Positions 35,742 through 44,769 are shown, counted from the first letter of the stretch. The stretch is 64,000 nucleotides of DNA from Flagellimonas amphidinii (GCF_013090115.1 NZ_JABFNN010000023.1:62001-126000); one strand, 5' to 3'. The notes: a model not told the origin generated them from the sequence alone. Numbers and translations are program-made.

Positions 35742-36380
35742 CTAGGCATTAAAATCCTTGAAGTCCAAAGGGTCAAAATTTTTAAAATGTCCATTTTGTT
35801 CAATTATCAGCCTTGTTCTATTCACCTGTTCCAGCACCTTAATCGTGTGGTCAAGATGATTTTCAATGAACAACAAACGATCGGTCTCTTTTACAATTTG
35901 AAGCAATTCATATTCTTGCTCAAAGGAAAGACCCATTTTATGGGCCAAAGAGTAACTGTTGAATTGTTTGGGAGAAATTTTGGTAAAGGGCACTTCCATT
36001 AGATCATACAAGATTTCCACTTTATTCAAGATCTCTTTCCTCAATTCATCACTGGCATCATATACCATTTCCAAAAATTCCACATCGCCACCAGCGTATA
36101 GCTTCCCTTCCATTTGATTTTCAAATGATAGGATTTTAAATACATTTCTTGCAACGCAAACCACATCCATTTCGCCATTTTCGTATGTGGTAACAACCTC
36201 TACCAATTGCACCTCAGTACCAAATGAAAGACTATTATCAATAAACACAGGAATGCCAAATGTTGCTGCTTCTTTTCTACAATCGTTCATCAATTGCTTA
36301 TAACGATCTTCAAAAATGTGCAATGGTACGGTCTCCCCTGGAAAAAAAATGGTTTGAAGTGGAAATAGAGGTAATTTCAT
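35742..36380 (-). CDS. LON peptidase substrate-binding (N-terminal) domain protein
   Basis: The 212-residue protein corresponds only to the N-terminal domain of Lon protease: LPLFPLQTIFFPGETVPLHIFEDRYKQLMNDC, then IGxP-like FGIPVF and ENGEMDVVCVARNVFKIL. The AAA ATPase and protease parts are absent, as in other stand-alone LON-domain proteins. It may bind protein substrates. Helical segments occupy the last 80 residues. It is divergent from lysA across a regulated 156-base gap. Confidence 0.9.
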   Translation of the reverse strand: MKLPLFPLQTIFFPGETVPLHIFEDRYKQLMNDCRKEAATFGIPVFIDNSLSFGTEVQLVEVVTTYENGEMDVVCVARNVFKILSFENQMEGKLYAGGDVEFLEMVYDASDELRKEILNKVEILYDLMEVPFTKISPKQFNSYSLAHKMGLSFEQEYELLQIVKETDRLLFIENHLDHTIKVLEQVNRTRLIIEQNGHFKNFDPLDFKDFNA

Positions 36381-36485
36381 CCTTAGAATTTGTTCTAAAT
36401 TTACAATCCACTAAGCAATAGAACAACATTAGCTATTGTTATTTTTAAAACAATTTGTTATAAATGTATTAATTTGTCTTATTCG

Positions 36486-36517
36486 CTTGCGGAACACCCA
36501 TACATAGGTTAGATTTG
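36486..36517 (+). promoter_or_regulatory. lysA promoter with 22-bp element in the -33/-7 spacer
   Basis: TAGATTTG (36510-36517) matches the TAnnTTTG -7 box, 19 bases before the ATG. CTTG (36486-36489) at 20 bases upstream may be a weak -33. The 22-bp element (36486-36507) that also occurs before hsp20 occupies exactly this spacer, suggesting a repressor site. Confidence 0.55.
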
Positions 36518-36536
36518 CTCAAAAGACCTATAAAAT

Positions 36537-37775
36537 ATGGATTCCCAAACTCTATTGAAACTTGCAAAGCAATTTGGTGCTCCACTCTATGTATATGATG
36601 CCGAAAAAATTGCTTCACAATACCAACGTTTGACCAATGCCTTTAAAGGGGTTAGCAATCTACGCCTAAACTATGCGGTCAAAGCACTGTCCAACATAAG
36701 TATTCTTCGTTTGATGAACAATTTAGGAAGCGGACTTGATACCGTTTCCATCCAAGAGGTAAAACTTGGCCTTATGGCTGGTTTTAAACCAGAATCCATT
36801 ATCTACACTCCAAATGGAGTATCCTTGGAAGAAATTGAAGAAGCTGCTGCATTAGGGGTGCAAATCAACATTGATAACCTCTCTGTTTTAGAACAATTTG
36901 GAAGTAAGCATCCAGACATTCCTGTTTGTATACGCATCAATCCTCATGTGATGGCAGGGGGCAACTCTAATATTTCTGTCGGGCATATCGATTCCAAGTT
37001 TGGCATTAGCATTCATCAAATTCCACATTTACTTCGGATAGTGGAGTTGACGCAAATGAACATTAACGGCATCCATATGCATACCGGTAGCGACATCTTG
37101 GATATTGATGTTTTCCTTTATGCTTCGGAAATTTTATTTGAAACTGCCAAAAACTTTAAGAATTTAGAGTTTATTGATTTTGGAAGCGGATTCAAGGTAC
37201 CTTACAAAGAGGGAGACATTCAAACCAACATTGAGGAATTAGGAAAAAAACTGACTGTTCGCTTCAACGAATTTTGCGTTGAGTACGGAAAAGAACTTAC
37301 ACTTGCTTTTGAACCGGGCAAATTTTTGGTAAGTGAGGCGGGGCATTTCTTGGCAAAAGTCAATGTGGTAAAACAAACCACTTCTACAGTTTTTGCAAGC
37401 GTGGATTCTGGTTTCAATCATTTGATTCGTCCAATGTTGTATGGAGCCACTCACGAAATCATCAATATTTCAAACCCCAAGGGGAAAGAACGGTATTATT
37501 CCGTTGTGGGTTATATTTGTGAAACAGATACCTTTGGCAGTAATCGCAGAATCAACGAAATATCAGAAGGGGACATCCTTTGTTTTAACAATGCTGGGGC
37601 GTACTGTTTTACCATGTCCAGCAACTATAATTCACGCTATAGACCCGCAGAGGTACTATGGCTAAAAGGAAAGCCTCATTTGATCAGAGAACGTGAAACA
37701 TTTGATGATATTCTGAGAAACCAGGTGGACGTAAAAGATTTATTTAAAAAACCGAAAGCGGAAACTATAAAATAG
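36537..37775 (+). CDS. lysA: Diaminopimelate decarboxylase
   Basis: A PLP enzyme that decarboxylates meso-diaminopimelate to lysine. The 412 residues include LRLNYAVKALSNI (Schiff-base Lys in AVKA near residue 49), HMHTGSD, IDFGSGFKVPY (PLP phosphate loop), FEPGKFLV, and the C-terminal domain with YICETDTFGSNR and NAGAYCFTMSSNYNSR (substrate-binding Cys and Tyr). Like dapD at 9403, it belongs to the DAP pathway, but the two are not linked. Confidence 0.95.
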   Translation: MDSQTLLKLAKQFGAPLYVYDAEKIASQYQRLTNAFKGVSNLRLNYAVKALSNISILRLMNNLGSGLDTVSIQEVKLGLMAGFKPESIIYTPNGVSLEEIEEAAALGVQINIDNLSVLEQFGSKHPDIPVCIRINPHVMAGGNSNISVGHIDSKFGISIHQIPHLLRIVELTQMNINGIHMHTGSDILDIDVFLYASEILFETAKNFKNLEFIDFGSGFKVPYKEGDIQTNIEELGKKLTVRFNEFCVEYGKELTLAFEPGKFLVSEAGHFLAKVNVVKQTTSTVFASVDSGFNHLIRPMLYGATHEIINISNPKGKERYYSVVGYICETDTFGSNRRINEISEGDILCFNNAGAYCFTMSSNYNSRYRPAEVLWLKGKPHLIRERETFDDILRNQVDVKDLFKKPKAETIK

Positions 37776-37776
37776 T

Positions 37777-38187
37777 ATGGATGTATTAGCCGTCATTATC
37801 TTCATCGTAATGATTTTTCTGGCGGCTCTTCATTTTTACTGGTCCATCTACGGAATTAAAGAACCCTCTTCACCTTCATCAATCAGTGTCAACAAAACGG
37901 TTAGGCCTCCAAATAAATTTGTGGCGGTAGTGGTTGGAGTAATTTTATTTCTCTTCGCTTTTGTCTTTATCAACAAAGTAATGGGCTATACCAATCATCC
38001 ATGGCTAAAGTATCTATCCATAGGTATAGGTGTCATTTTTATACTACGCGCTTTTGGGGGGTTTAAAAATGTTGGTTCATTTAGAACTGCCAAGAACAGT
38101 AAATTTACCGCTTTAAACCCTCGTTATTATCCTCCTTTGTGTCTTTTATTTGGTGTACTTATTATCATTTTAGAGTATTTTGGCTAA
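37777..38187 (+). CDS. DUF3995 family membrane protein
   Basis: A 136-residue integral membrane protein with four predicted helices (residues 5-22, 48-66, 77-94, 117-134). It has the family features LHFYWSIYGI near the N-terminus and LNPRYYPPLCLLFG at the C-terminus. It starts one base after the lysA stop, so it is co-transcribed with lysA. Function unknown. Confidence 0.8.
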   Translation: MDVLAVIIFIVMIFLAALHFYWSIYGIKEPSSPSSISVNKTVRPPNKFVAVVVGVILFLFAFVFINKVMGYTNHPWLKYLSIGIGVIFILRAFGGFKNVGSFRTAKNSKFTALNPRYYPPLCLLFGVLIIILEYFG

Positions 38188-38211
38188 ATACTTTTTTGGC
38201 ACAATTTTCGT

Positions 38212-38219
38212 TAGTTTTG
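38212..38219 (+). promoter_or_regulatory. Candidate -7 box before the thioredoxin-like gene
   Basis: TAGTTTTG matches TAnnTTTG, 39 bases before the ATG at 38259. Confidence 0.4.
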
Positions 38220-38258
38220 TAGTGACAGCACGACGAAATCGTCATAAAAACAGGAACT

Positions 38259-38774
38259 ATGCGCACAATTATTACCCAAATCAGCTTACTTTTTCTTCTT
38301 TTGATTGGATTGCAGGCCCAAGCCCAAAATATTGATTGGTTAACTTGGGAAGAAGCCGTAGAATTGTCCAAGACCGATGCCCAGCCCAAGAAAATTTTTA
38401 TTGATGTGTACACGGATTGGTGCGGATGGTGCAAAAAAATGGACAAAGACACTTTCCAAAATCCTGAGGTTTCTGCTTATATGAAAGACAACTATTATAT
38501 GGTAAAGTTGGACGCTGAAGGTAAAGACCCTATTGAGTTCCAAGGAAAAACCTTCAAGTTTGTACCTTCTGGTAGAAGAGGTTACCATGAATTTGCAGCA
38601 GCCTTATTGCAAGGCAAAATGAGCTATCCAACAGTTGTTTTCTTGGATGAAGACCTCAAAATGCTTTCACCTGTTCCCGGTTATCAAAAAGTCAAGCCCT
38701 TTTTACAGATTGCCAAATACTTTGGAGATAATATCTATAAGGACAAAGACTGGGAGACTTACGCAGGTAAATAA
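38259..38774 (+). CDS. Exported thioredoxin-fold protein with CGWC active site
   Basis: 171 residues with a cleavable signal peptide (LFLLLIGLQAQAQ), so it acts in the periplasm. The active site is TDWCGWCKKMD at about residues 49-59, followed by YMVKLDAEGKDP and the cis-Pro region MSYPTVVFLDE. It resembles the thioredoxin-like DUF255/DsbD-gamma class that reduces or isomerises disulfides. It converges with guaB with a gap of 6 bases. Confidence 0.88.
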   Translation: MRTIITQISLLFLLLIGLQAQAQNIDWLTWEEAVELSKTDAQPKKIFIDVYTDWCGWCKKMDKDTFQNPEVSAYMKDNYYMVKLDAEGKDPIEFQGKTFKFVPSGRRGYHEFAAALLQGKMSYPTVVFLDEDLKMLSPVPGYQKVKPFLQIAKYFGDNIYKDKDWETYAGK

Positions 38775-38780
38775 ATTCAG

Positions 38781-40253
38781 TTACCTACTATAATTTGGAC
38801 TTTCTTTGGTAATTGTAACATCATGAGGGTGGCTCTCGTTGATTCCACTCGCTGTTATTTTTACAAAACGCCCGGTTTCCTTTAGGGATTCAATGTCTTT
38901 TGCTCCGCAATAACCCATTCCTGCTCTGAGACCTCCAATAAACTGATGCATACTTTCATACAGTTCTCCTTTATAAGGTACACGACCAACAATTCCTTCT
39001 GGAACCAATTTTTTAATGTCATCTTCCACATCTTGAAAGTATCTGTCCTTACTCCCCTCTTTCATAGCCTCCACGGAACCCATTCCACGATAAGATTTAA
39101 ATTTTCTACCTTCATATATGATGGTTTCTCCTGGAGATTCTTTAGTTCCCGCCAATAATGACCCCAACATTACAGTATCGGCTCCAGCAGCTATAGCTTT
39201 TGGAATATCACCAGTATATCTAATTCCACCATCTGCAATAACAGGAACTCCAGAACCTTTAATAGCTGCAGCCACTTCTAAAACAGCAGAAAACTGGGGA
39301 AAACCTACACCTGCCACAACTCGGGTGGTACAAATGGAACCAGGACCGATACCAACCTTGACCGCATCTGCACCAGCTTCTACCAAATATTTGGCAGCCT
39401 CACCGGTTGCTATGTTTCCAACAACCACTTCAAGATCGGGGTAATTCTTTTTTACCTCTTTCAAAATGCTAACCACTCCTTTGGTGTGTCCATGTGCAGT
39501 ATCAATAACAATGGCATCAACACCTGCATTGACCAAAGCCCCTGCCCTTTCCACAGCATCTGGGGTGACTCCAATGGCAGCAGCAACGCGCAAACGTCCA
39601 TATTTATCTTTATTGGCGATGGGTTTCTGGGTAAGTTTGGTGATATCACGAAATGTAATCAACCCTACCAAGGTATAATCGTCATTAACAACAGGGAGTT
39701 TTTCTATTTTGTTTTTCTGAAGGATTACTTCAGCCTCAGTCAAGGAAGTGCCTTCACTAACCGTAACTAGATTTTCAGAAGTCATGACCTCTTCAATGGG
39801 GCGATCATCATTTTTTTCGAAACGCAAATCACGATTGGTAACTATTCCAATCAATTTTTTATCTGCATCCACGATAGGAATTCCACCAATACTATGTTCT
39901 TTCATATTGGCCTTAGCATCTCGTACCACAGATTCCAAAGGAAGTGTAACAGGATCCATGATCATTCCACTTTCAGCACGTTTCACCTTTCTAACTTTTA
40001 TGGCCTGTTGTTCCATCGTCATGTTCTTATGCAAAACCCCTATTCCGCCTTCACGCGCCATGGCAATTGCCATCCGGGACTCTGTGACGGTATCCATCGC
40101 TGCTGATACAATGGGCACATTGATACTAATGTTTCGGGTAAATTTTGATTGAATACTGACTTCTCTAGGAAGTATTTCGGAATAAGCGGGCACAAGAAGT
40201 ACATCATCATAAGTGAGTCCTTCGCCGACAATTTTATTGAGGTGGGCTTCCAT
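38781..40253 (-). CDS. guaB: IMP dehydrogenase
   Basis: Oxidises IMP to XMP, the committed step of GTP synthesis. The 490 residues include [16 protein letters not shown] at the start, two CBS domains (about 95-205), the catalytic loop [17 protein letters not shown] (nucleophile Cys in SICTT), [13 protein letters not shown], and [10 protein letters not shown]. It is a single-gene unit with a start close to the AT-rich regulatory gap before 40408. Confidence 0.97.
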   Translation of the reverse strand: MEAHLNKIVGEGLTYDDVLLVPAYSEILPREVSIQSKFTRNISINVPIVSAAMDTVTESRMAIAMAREGGIGVLHKNMTMEQQAIKVRKVKRAESGMIMDPVTLPLESVVRDAKANMKEHSIGGIPIVDADKKLIGIVTNRDLRFEKNDDRPIEEVMTSENLVTVSEGTSLTEAEVILQKNKIEKLPVVNDDYTLVGLITFRDITKLTQKPIANKDKYGRLRVAAAIGVTPDAVERAGALVNAGVDAIVIDTAHGHTKGVVSILKEVKKNYPDLEVVVGNIATGEAAKYLVEAGADAVKVGIGPGSICTTRVVAGVGFPQFSAVLEVAAAIKGSGVPVIADGGIRYTGDIPKAIAAGADTVMLGSLLAGTKESPGETIIYEGRKFKSYRGMGSVEAMKEGSKDRYFQDVEDDIKKLVPEGIVGRVPYKGELYESMHQFIGGLRAGMGYCGAKDIESLKETGRFVKITASGINESHPHDVTITKESPNYSR

Positions 40254-40355
40254 TGCAATTACGGATTAATTGCGTGCAAATATACCACTATTTTAATTCA
40301 ATTATCCAATTACCAATTACTCTTTGAATACTACTATGAGAAGTTATTTATTTTT

Positions 40356-40374
40356 ATTTAGACTTATTATAAAT
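40356..40374. promoter_or_regulatory. Operator-like palindrome ATTTAGACTT... (site 1 of 3)
   Basis: ATTTAGACTTATTATAAAT is a 19-base imperfect palindrome (7 of 9 half-site pairs match). It lies 34 bases before the ATG at 40408 and just upstream of a -7-like TATCTTTA (40381-40388). The same ATTTAGACTT core occurs before 41823 and 43083. It resembles a Fur-type operator; the regulator is inferred. Confidence 0.5.
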
Positions 40375-40407
40375 AATTAATATCTTTAGGGCTAGAATTA
40401 GATAATT

Positions 40408-40758
40408 ATGTGCAATCCACTAACTATTGTCAACCAATCCAGAAATGGTGTTTTAACATTCTGTAATCGCAGCAAGCTTTTTCAATTGATTTTTAACAAC
40501 CTCTGTTTTGAACTGTACGAATGGGAATTGGAAGCATTTACGGAACACCTGAAAAAACTGGACATTCCTTATTGGGAGCAAAAAATGAGTGACTGGACCA
40601 ACAAGCGTAAAATTCCAATATCTGTCGGTAAAGATCATTTCATCATATTGGTAAATAAAGAAGAGATTTACGAAATGCTGCAACTCATTTCTTTTGAAAC
40701 CCTCAATTTTGAGTTATTGAATCACAAGGATATCAATTACCGCTTTATAGAAAATTAG
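40408..40758 (+). CDS. Small conserved hypothetical, possibly DUF6686
   Basis: A 116-residue soluble protein with Cys at 2, 19 and 33 in an early MCNPLTIVNQSRNGVLTFCNRSK...FNNLCF arrangement, which could bind a metal. The rest mixes beta and alpha (YEWELEAFTEHLKKLDIPYWEQ). It converges with the membrane-protein gene at 40797 and shares an operator with the two divergent neighbours, which suggests an iron-linked role. I am not certain of the family. Confidence 0.55.
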   Translation: MCNPLTIVNQSRNGVLTFCNRSKLFQLIFNNLCFELYEWELEAFTEHLKKLDIPYWEQKMSDWTNKRKIPISVGKDHFIILVNKEEIYEMLQLISFETLNFELLNHKDINYRFIEN

Positions 40759-40796
40759 GTTCTGATTATAAAAGTACTTACCTAGTGGTTTTTATG

Positions 40797-41288
40797 CTAT
40801 CTAGTTGGTTTGAAGCAATTCAAAAGTACCAAAGCTGCTGAAAAAGTGTAAGTGAGGGTCATGAGAATGCCTGAAAAAACAACGACATACTTGAACCATG
40901 TGATTCCCATCCACATGAGATAAATTCCCCCAAAGGTCAGTATTACCGAAAGGAAGGGTTCTATGGTCAAAAAATATTTCCATTTTTTAGGGAACCTGCT
41001 TATCCAGACCAATCCGCCCAACAAAAAAAAGATTAAGGACATGGAAAGTATATGTGTGTGTACAATGGTTAGCATTTCCCTGTCCCCTTTTTTAAATTTC
41101 ATTACAGTAGCTTCCACATCATCTTCATTCCCCAGATAATTTTCCTCTACCCCTGCTGGGGAAGTAGCCTCTGTTTGTTTTACAAAGAGTAGTCCAGTAT
41201 AAAATCCAACAGAAAGAATCACTACAAATGTGGCTATAAAAAGCCGTATTTCTTTGGGGAGGGTGGTCAATAAACCGTTATAGACCAT
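40797..41288 (-). CDS. Four-helix membrane protein next to FMN-binding protein
   Basis: 163 residues with about four transmembrane helices (18-36, 74-96, 107-127, 131-155). A loop of about 35 residues after the first helix (VKQTEATSPAGVEENYLGNEDDVEATVMKF) lies outside the membrane. His72 and His74 in TIVHTHILSMS at the start of helix 2 are candidates for heme or metal ligands. It overlaps the FMN-binding gene by 11 bases, so the two are co-translated. I do not recognise the family; a membrane electron carrier is a guess. Confidence 0.5.
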   Translation of the reverse strand: MVYNGLLTTLPKEIRLFIATFVVILSVGFYTGLLFVKQTEATSPAGVEENYLGNEDDVEATVMKFKKGDREMLTIVHTHILSMSLIFFLLGGLVWISRFPKKWKYFLTIEPFLSVILTFGGIYLMWMGITWFKYVVVFSGILMTLTYTFSAALVLLNCFKPTR

Positions 41289-41823
41289 CGCTGCTGAATT
41301 GTCCTTCAGTCTGAAGTATTCCTATAGTCTGAAAAAGATTATCCATTGCTCTGGTCATGGAATTTACAGAAATAGTTGCTCCGGAAATTGCATCTATATT
41401 TGTCTCGCTGCTAACGCGATCACCTCCGGTTTTTCCCAAAAACTGTTTTAACCATCGCTTACTTCCTATTTCACCACCATATTCTTCCCGATAAATCAAA
41501 ACCTTTGTATTCACTACTTTAAGATTTTTATCAAATAACACCAAATAATCAAACTTTGCTGTTTTACTAGGAGCTTGGTCAACAAAAGCATATCCCAGAA
41601 GAGATTCACCTTGAAGAATCTGAAATAGATTATTTTCAGAAATTTTGGTAGGCAGTTGTGCGTTGACTTCCTTAGAAACAAGAATTGGATCCATGGTAAA
41701 ATCTGCCACTTCAAAAGTTTTTTCAACTTCTTTCAGCACTCTTTTGTTAACTCCTTTTGGGATTCCAAACCCAAAAAAAACAAGAGCAACAAGAGCTAGG
41801 CTGTATGGCTTTACCATTTTCAT
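41278..41823 (-). CDS. Exported FMN-binding domain protein (flavinylation motif)
   Basis: A 181-residue exported protein with an N-terminal hydrophobic signal (LALVALVFFGFG). The FMN-binding domain has GYAFVDQAPSKTAKFDYLVLFD and EIGSKRWLKQFLGKTG. It ends in DAISGATIS (144-152), the motif where ApbE links FMN covalently to a Thr (likely T150), as in NqrC/RnfG. The partner membrane gene overlaps it and a porin gene lies upstream. Together they suggest an extracytosolic electron-transfer system. No ApbE is in the window. Start at 41823. Confidence 0.85.
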   Translation of the reverse strand: MKMVKPYSLALVALVFFGFGIPKGVNKRVLKEVEKTFEVADFTMDPILVSKEVNAQLPTKISENNLFQILQGESLLGYAFVDQAPSKTAKFDYLVLFDKNLKVVNTKVLIYREEYGGEIGSKRWLKQFLGKTGGDRVSSETNIDAISGATISVNSMTRAMDNLFQTIGILQTEGQFSSDGL

Positions 41824-41838
41824 CTTCCAAATATATTA

Positions 41839-41857
41839 ATTTAGACTTATTAGGAAT
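41839..41857. promoter_or_regulatory. Operator-like ATTTAGACTT site (2 of 3), upstream of FMN-binding gene
   Basis: ATTTAGACTTATTAGGAAT starts 16 bases before the FMN-binding gene (minus strand, 41823). The first 13 bases equal site 1 at 40356. It could control the FMN-binding/membrane protein pair. Confidence 0.45.
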
Positions 41858-41904
41858 AAAAACAATTCTGATTTTCTCTTATCAAATCAAAAATTGAGCA
41901 TTGA

Positions 41905-43083
41905 TTAAAACCAAACTCCTATGCCAAAATTGAGTCGGTCTGTCACATCCCCACTATCCAAAGCATTACTTCTAAACTGATAATCCCCTTTTACGACAAC
42001 CCCTGGTGCAATATGGTAGGTTAACCCAGTGGTAACATCCGTACGGTCATAAGCCTCATTTTCCACTAAACTTCCATCTGTATCTGCATGAGTGTTATAG
42101 GTTTCATATCTAGCGAAAGCAAATAATTTTTGTCTTTTTCCAGCGGGAAGCACATTATAGGCTCCTTCTAAATACCAGCCTTGCAAGGCACTGCCCAAAT
42201 CTCTTCCCGTCAAATTATTGTAATCCTCCGTATCAGCTAAAGAAGCATGTATAAATTGTCCTCTGGCGGTAAATTTTTGGTAGGCGTAACGAGCATCCAA
42301 TCCAATCATGGCAATACCGATATCAGCACCGTCAAATTCTTCAACATCGTCATCAGCCTGCGTACGACCAAAATAAGTGGAAAAGCCCAATCGAAGTCCA
42401 GGAATGCCATAATAATCCAACTTAGTGGATAGGTTTGGCTGGTCTATGGTAGATCTTATCCCTTTTTGTCTTCCACTTCTTAATCCATTTGAACCTCTTA
42501 AAATCCCTGTTACACCACCTTCTCCATCAGATTCAGAAGATTTAAAACCATTGAAAAGGTAAGCTTGGTATCCTAAGGAAATGGAATTGAACCTTCCAGT
42601 GACACCAACCCCCAATTCCCTCCAAGTGGTAGGCACAATTACGTTGTCCAAGGTAGGTCTCTCTGTACCATTGAACGTAGTGGGTTCATGAAATTCATTG
42701 ATGATTCCCATAGGAACCAACATCAATCCTCCTCGAATATTAAAATTTGGTGCAGCATTATAATTGACAAAAGCTTGCTCCACAAAGACTTCCTCTACGT
42801 GCTCAAATTCAATCTCAGTAACAAACTGTGTCCGATCATCAAATCGATATCCAAAAAGAACAACCAGCCTTTGCACATCCAATTCACCATTTTCACCTTC
42901 TGGTTGATTGTAGAGCATTTCCCCATATGCACCCACTGTAACAGCGGAGGCATAATTTCCAGAGAGTAACCGTTGGGCAGCATTCAACTGTTTTTGTGGA
43001 TCTAACTGGATTGAATCTGTCTTGGTCTGTGCATAAAATACCGTTGAAAAAAGTAATGCAAGAGAAAGAAAAAGATGCTTCAT
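41905..43083 (-). CDS. Outer-membrane porin-like beta-barrel protein
   Basis: 392 residues with a signal peptide ending near FYAQ (residue 19). The body alternates aromatic/polar strands (GAYGEMLYNQPEGENGELDVQRLVVLFGYRF, FNIRGGLMLVPMG, TKLDYYGIPGLRLGFSTYFGR). It ends in a terminal Phe (GIGVWF), the outer-membrane barrel signature. It resembles phosphate-selective porin O/P-type barrels. It is upstream of the FMN-binding gene on the same strand, with its own promoter and operator. What it passes is unknown. Confidence 0.8.
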   Translation of the reverse strand: MKHLFLSLALLFSTVFYAQTKTDSIQLDPQKQLNAAQRLLSGNYASAVTVGAYGEMLYNQPEGENGELDVQRLVVLFGYRFDDRTQFVTEIEFEHVEEVFVEQAFVNYNAAPNFNIRGGLMLVPMGIINEFHEPTTFNGTERPTLDNVIVPTTWRELGVGVTGRFNSISLGYQAYLFNGFKSSESDGEGGVTGILRGSNGLRSGRQKGIRSTIDQPNLSTKLDYYGIPGLRLGFSTYFGRTQADDDVEEFDGADIGIAMIGLDARYAYQKFTARGQFIHASLADTEDYNNLTGRDLGSALQGWYLEGAYNVLPAGKRQKLFAFARYETYNTHADTDGSLVENEAYDRTDVTTGLTYHIAPGVVVKGDYQFRSNALDSGDVTDRLNFGIGVWF

Positions 43084-43124
43084 GAGCGAACTATGCTATT
43101 TATATTAGGATTAAATAAGGCGCG

Positions 43125-43156
43125 CAAATATATTTCCCTCTTTGTAAGTCACCAAA
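43125..43156 (-). promoter_or_regulatory. Porin promoter with good -33 and -7 boxes
   Basis: On the minus strand TTTG (plus bases 43153-43156) and TATATTTG (43125-43132) are separated by 20 bases. They fit the Bacteroidota consensus TTTG-N19/20-TAnnTTTG almost exactly. The predicted start is about 35 bases before the ATG at 43083. Confidence 0.7.
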
Positions 43157-43159
43157 TTT

Positions 43160-43178
43160 ATTTAGACTTGATTTAAAT
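43160..43178. promoter_or_regulatory. Operator-like ATTTAGACTT site (3 of 3), next to porin promoter
   Basis: ATTTAGACTTGATTTAAAT lies just upstream of the porin -33 box. It shares ATTTAGACTT and a terminal AAAT with the other two sites. Confidence 0.5.
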
Positions 43179-43220
43179 ACAATTTAAAATTTAACACTTA
43201 GGTAATCTGCCGTTAAACGT

Positions 43221-44084
43221 CTAATGATAAACTGTGAAAAGTTCGGTAGCTTTATTGTAGGCAGCTTCAAATACCATCCAGTTAACTCCAGTATCCACCT
43301 TGTTAGAAGTAAAATAGGACAACATTTTTTCTGTTGGCATGTTGCCAGTCAGCTCATCCTTAGCCATGGGACATCCTCCAAAACCTTGCACCGCTCCATC
43401 AAAACGCCTACAACCAGCCTTATGGGCCACATCTACTTTTTCATGCCATTTGGCAGGTGTTGTATGGAGATGTGCCCCAAATTCTATGTGAGGATATTTA
43501 GGTATCAAATTTGAAAATAAATAATCTATCACTTCAGGGGTAGAGCTCCCAATGGTATCAGAAAGGGAAAGAATCTTGGTTCCCATAGCTGCCAATTTTT
43601 CCGTCCACTCCCCTACTATATCCACATCCCATGGGTCCCCGTAAGGATTACCAAACCCCATGGAAATATAGGTAACCACTTCCTTTCCATTAGCATCTGC
43701 TATTTCCAAAATACCCTTTAGGGTATCCACTGATTGTGCAATAGTTTTATGGGTATTCCGCATTTGAAAGTTTTCAGAAATAGAAAAAGGAAACCCTAAA
43801 TAATCAATGGCTCCATGCTGGCAAGCGTCCTGAGCTCCTCTAATATTTGCCACAATAGCCAATAGTTTGCTTTTGGTTTTGGACAAATCCAATTGAGCGA
43901 GCACATCTGCCGTATCCTGCATTTGCGGGATAGCCTTAGGGGACACAAAACTGCCAAAATCCAAAGTATCAAACCCGCATCCTAAAAGCGATTGTATATA
44001 CCGTACTTTTTCCTTGGTGGGAATAAAGGTCTTTATGCCTTGCATGGCATCCCTGGGACATTCTATTAGTTTGACTTTTGACAT
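43221..44084 (-). CDS. Hydroxymethylglutaryl-CoA lyase
   Basis: Cleaves HMG-CoA to acetoacetate and acetyl-CoA in leucine breakdown. The 287-residue TIM barrel has IECPRDAMQG near the start. The metal site lies in GAHLHTTP. The signature loop GFGGCPMAKDELTGNMPTE (catalytic Cys) is near the C-terminus. It is first in the strand order before the LysE-type and dihydroorotate dehydrogenase genes, but the units are probably separate. Confidence 0.94.
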   Translation of the reverse strand: MSKVKLIECPRDAMQGIKTFIPTKEKVRYIQSLLGCGFDTLDFGSFVSPKAIPQMQDTADVLAQLDLSKTKSKLLAIVANIRGAQDACQHGAIDYLGFPFSISENFQMRNTHKTIAQSVDTLKGILEIADANGKEVVTYISMGFGNPYGDPWDVDIVGEWTEKLAAMGTKILSLSDTIGSSTPEVIDYLFSNLIPKYPHIEFGAHLHTTPAKWHEKVDVAHKAGCRRFDGAVQGFGGCPMAKDELTGNMPTEKMLSYFTSNKVDTGVNWMVFEAAYNKATELFTVYH

Positions 44085-44105
44085 AGACTGACCGTAAAAT
44101 TACCA

Positions 44106-44765
44106 TTATTTCTCCGATAGAAGTAAGTAACCGGCAATCCCCAGAAAAACAAATATTTGAAGCCATTTGAGATACAATCCTGCTTTGGGGTATTTTGTAA
44201 GATAGTTGGAAATGTATCCCGCCAGTACAGCTATCAACCCAAAAATCACAAAGGCAGTCACCATAAAAATAAGGCCCAGCACATAAAACTGAGCAACTGT
44301 ACTTATTTCCTTGCTAAATAAAAAACCAGGAAAGAAAGCTAGAAAGAAAATAGTGACCTTAGGATTAAGCACATTCATGGTAAAACCTATCCGGAATAGT
44401 TGAGATACACTTTTTGAGGGACTTTTTTCTTTATCCAATAGAATGGAAGCATCACTTTGGTAAATCTTATAGGCTAAATACAGCAGATAAAGTGCTCCAA
44501 ACAATTTTATGGCAAAAAATAAGGTATCACTTCTTTTGATCACTTCTGAAACACCAAAGGCCAGTAAAGTAGTGTGCACCAAACAACCGCTCACTAATCC
44601 CATAACAGTTGCCAATCCAGATTTTATCCCATTGGAAATACTTTGGGTCAATACAAAAATATTATCGGGTCCAGGAGAGATGGCCAATGCAGCTGAAGCA
44701 ACAAAAAACCCAACTAGCACTGGGTAATTGATGATTTCAGCTTGTTGAACAAATAAAATATGCAT
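44106..44765 (-). CDS. LysE family translocator
   Basis: A 219-residue inner-membrane exporter with about six helices. It shows SPGPDNIFVLTQSISNGIKSGLATVMGLVSG in the N-terminal half, as in LysE/RhtB amino-acid exporters, and a second repeat unit TMNVLNPKVTIFFLAFFPGF. It sits 4 bases after the pyrD stop on the same strand. The specific solute is unknown. Confidence 0.9.
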   Translation of the reverse strand: MHILFVQQAEIINYPVLVGFFVASAALAISPGPDNIFVLTQSISNGIKSGLATVMGLVSGCLVHTTLLAFGVSEVIKRSDTLFFAIKLFGALYLLYLAYKIYQSDASILLDKEKSPSKSVSQLFRIGFTMNVLNPKVTIFFLAFFPGFLFSKEISTVAQFYVLGLIFMVTAFVIFGLIAVLAGYISNYLTKYPKAGLYLKWLQIFVFLGIAGYLLLSEK

Positions 44766-44769
44766 GTTG

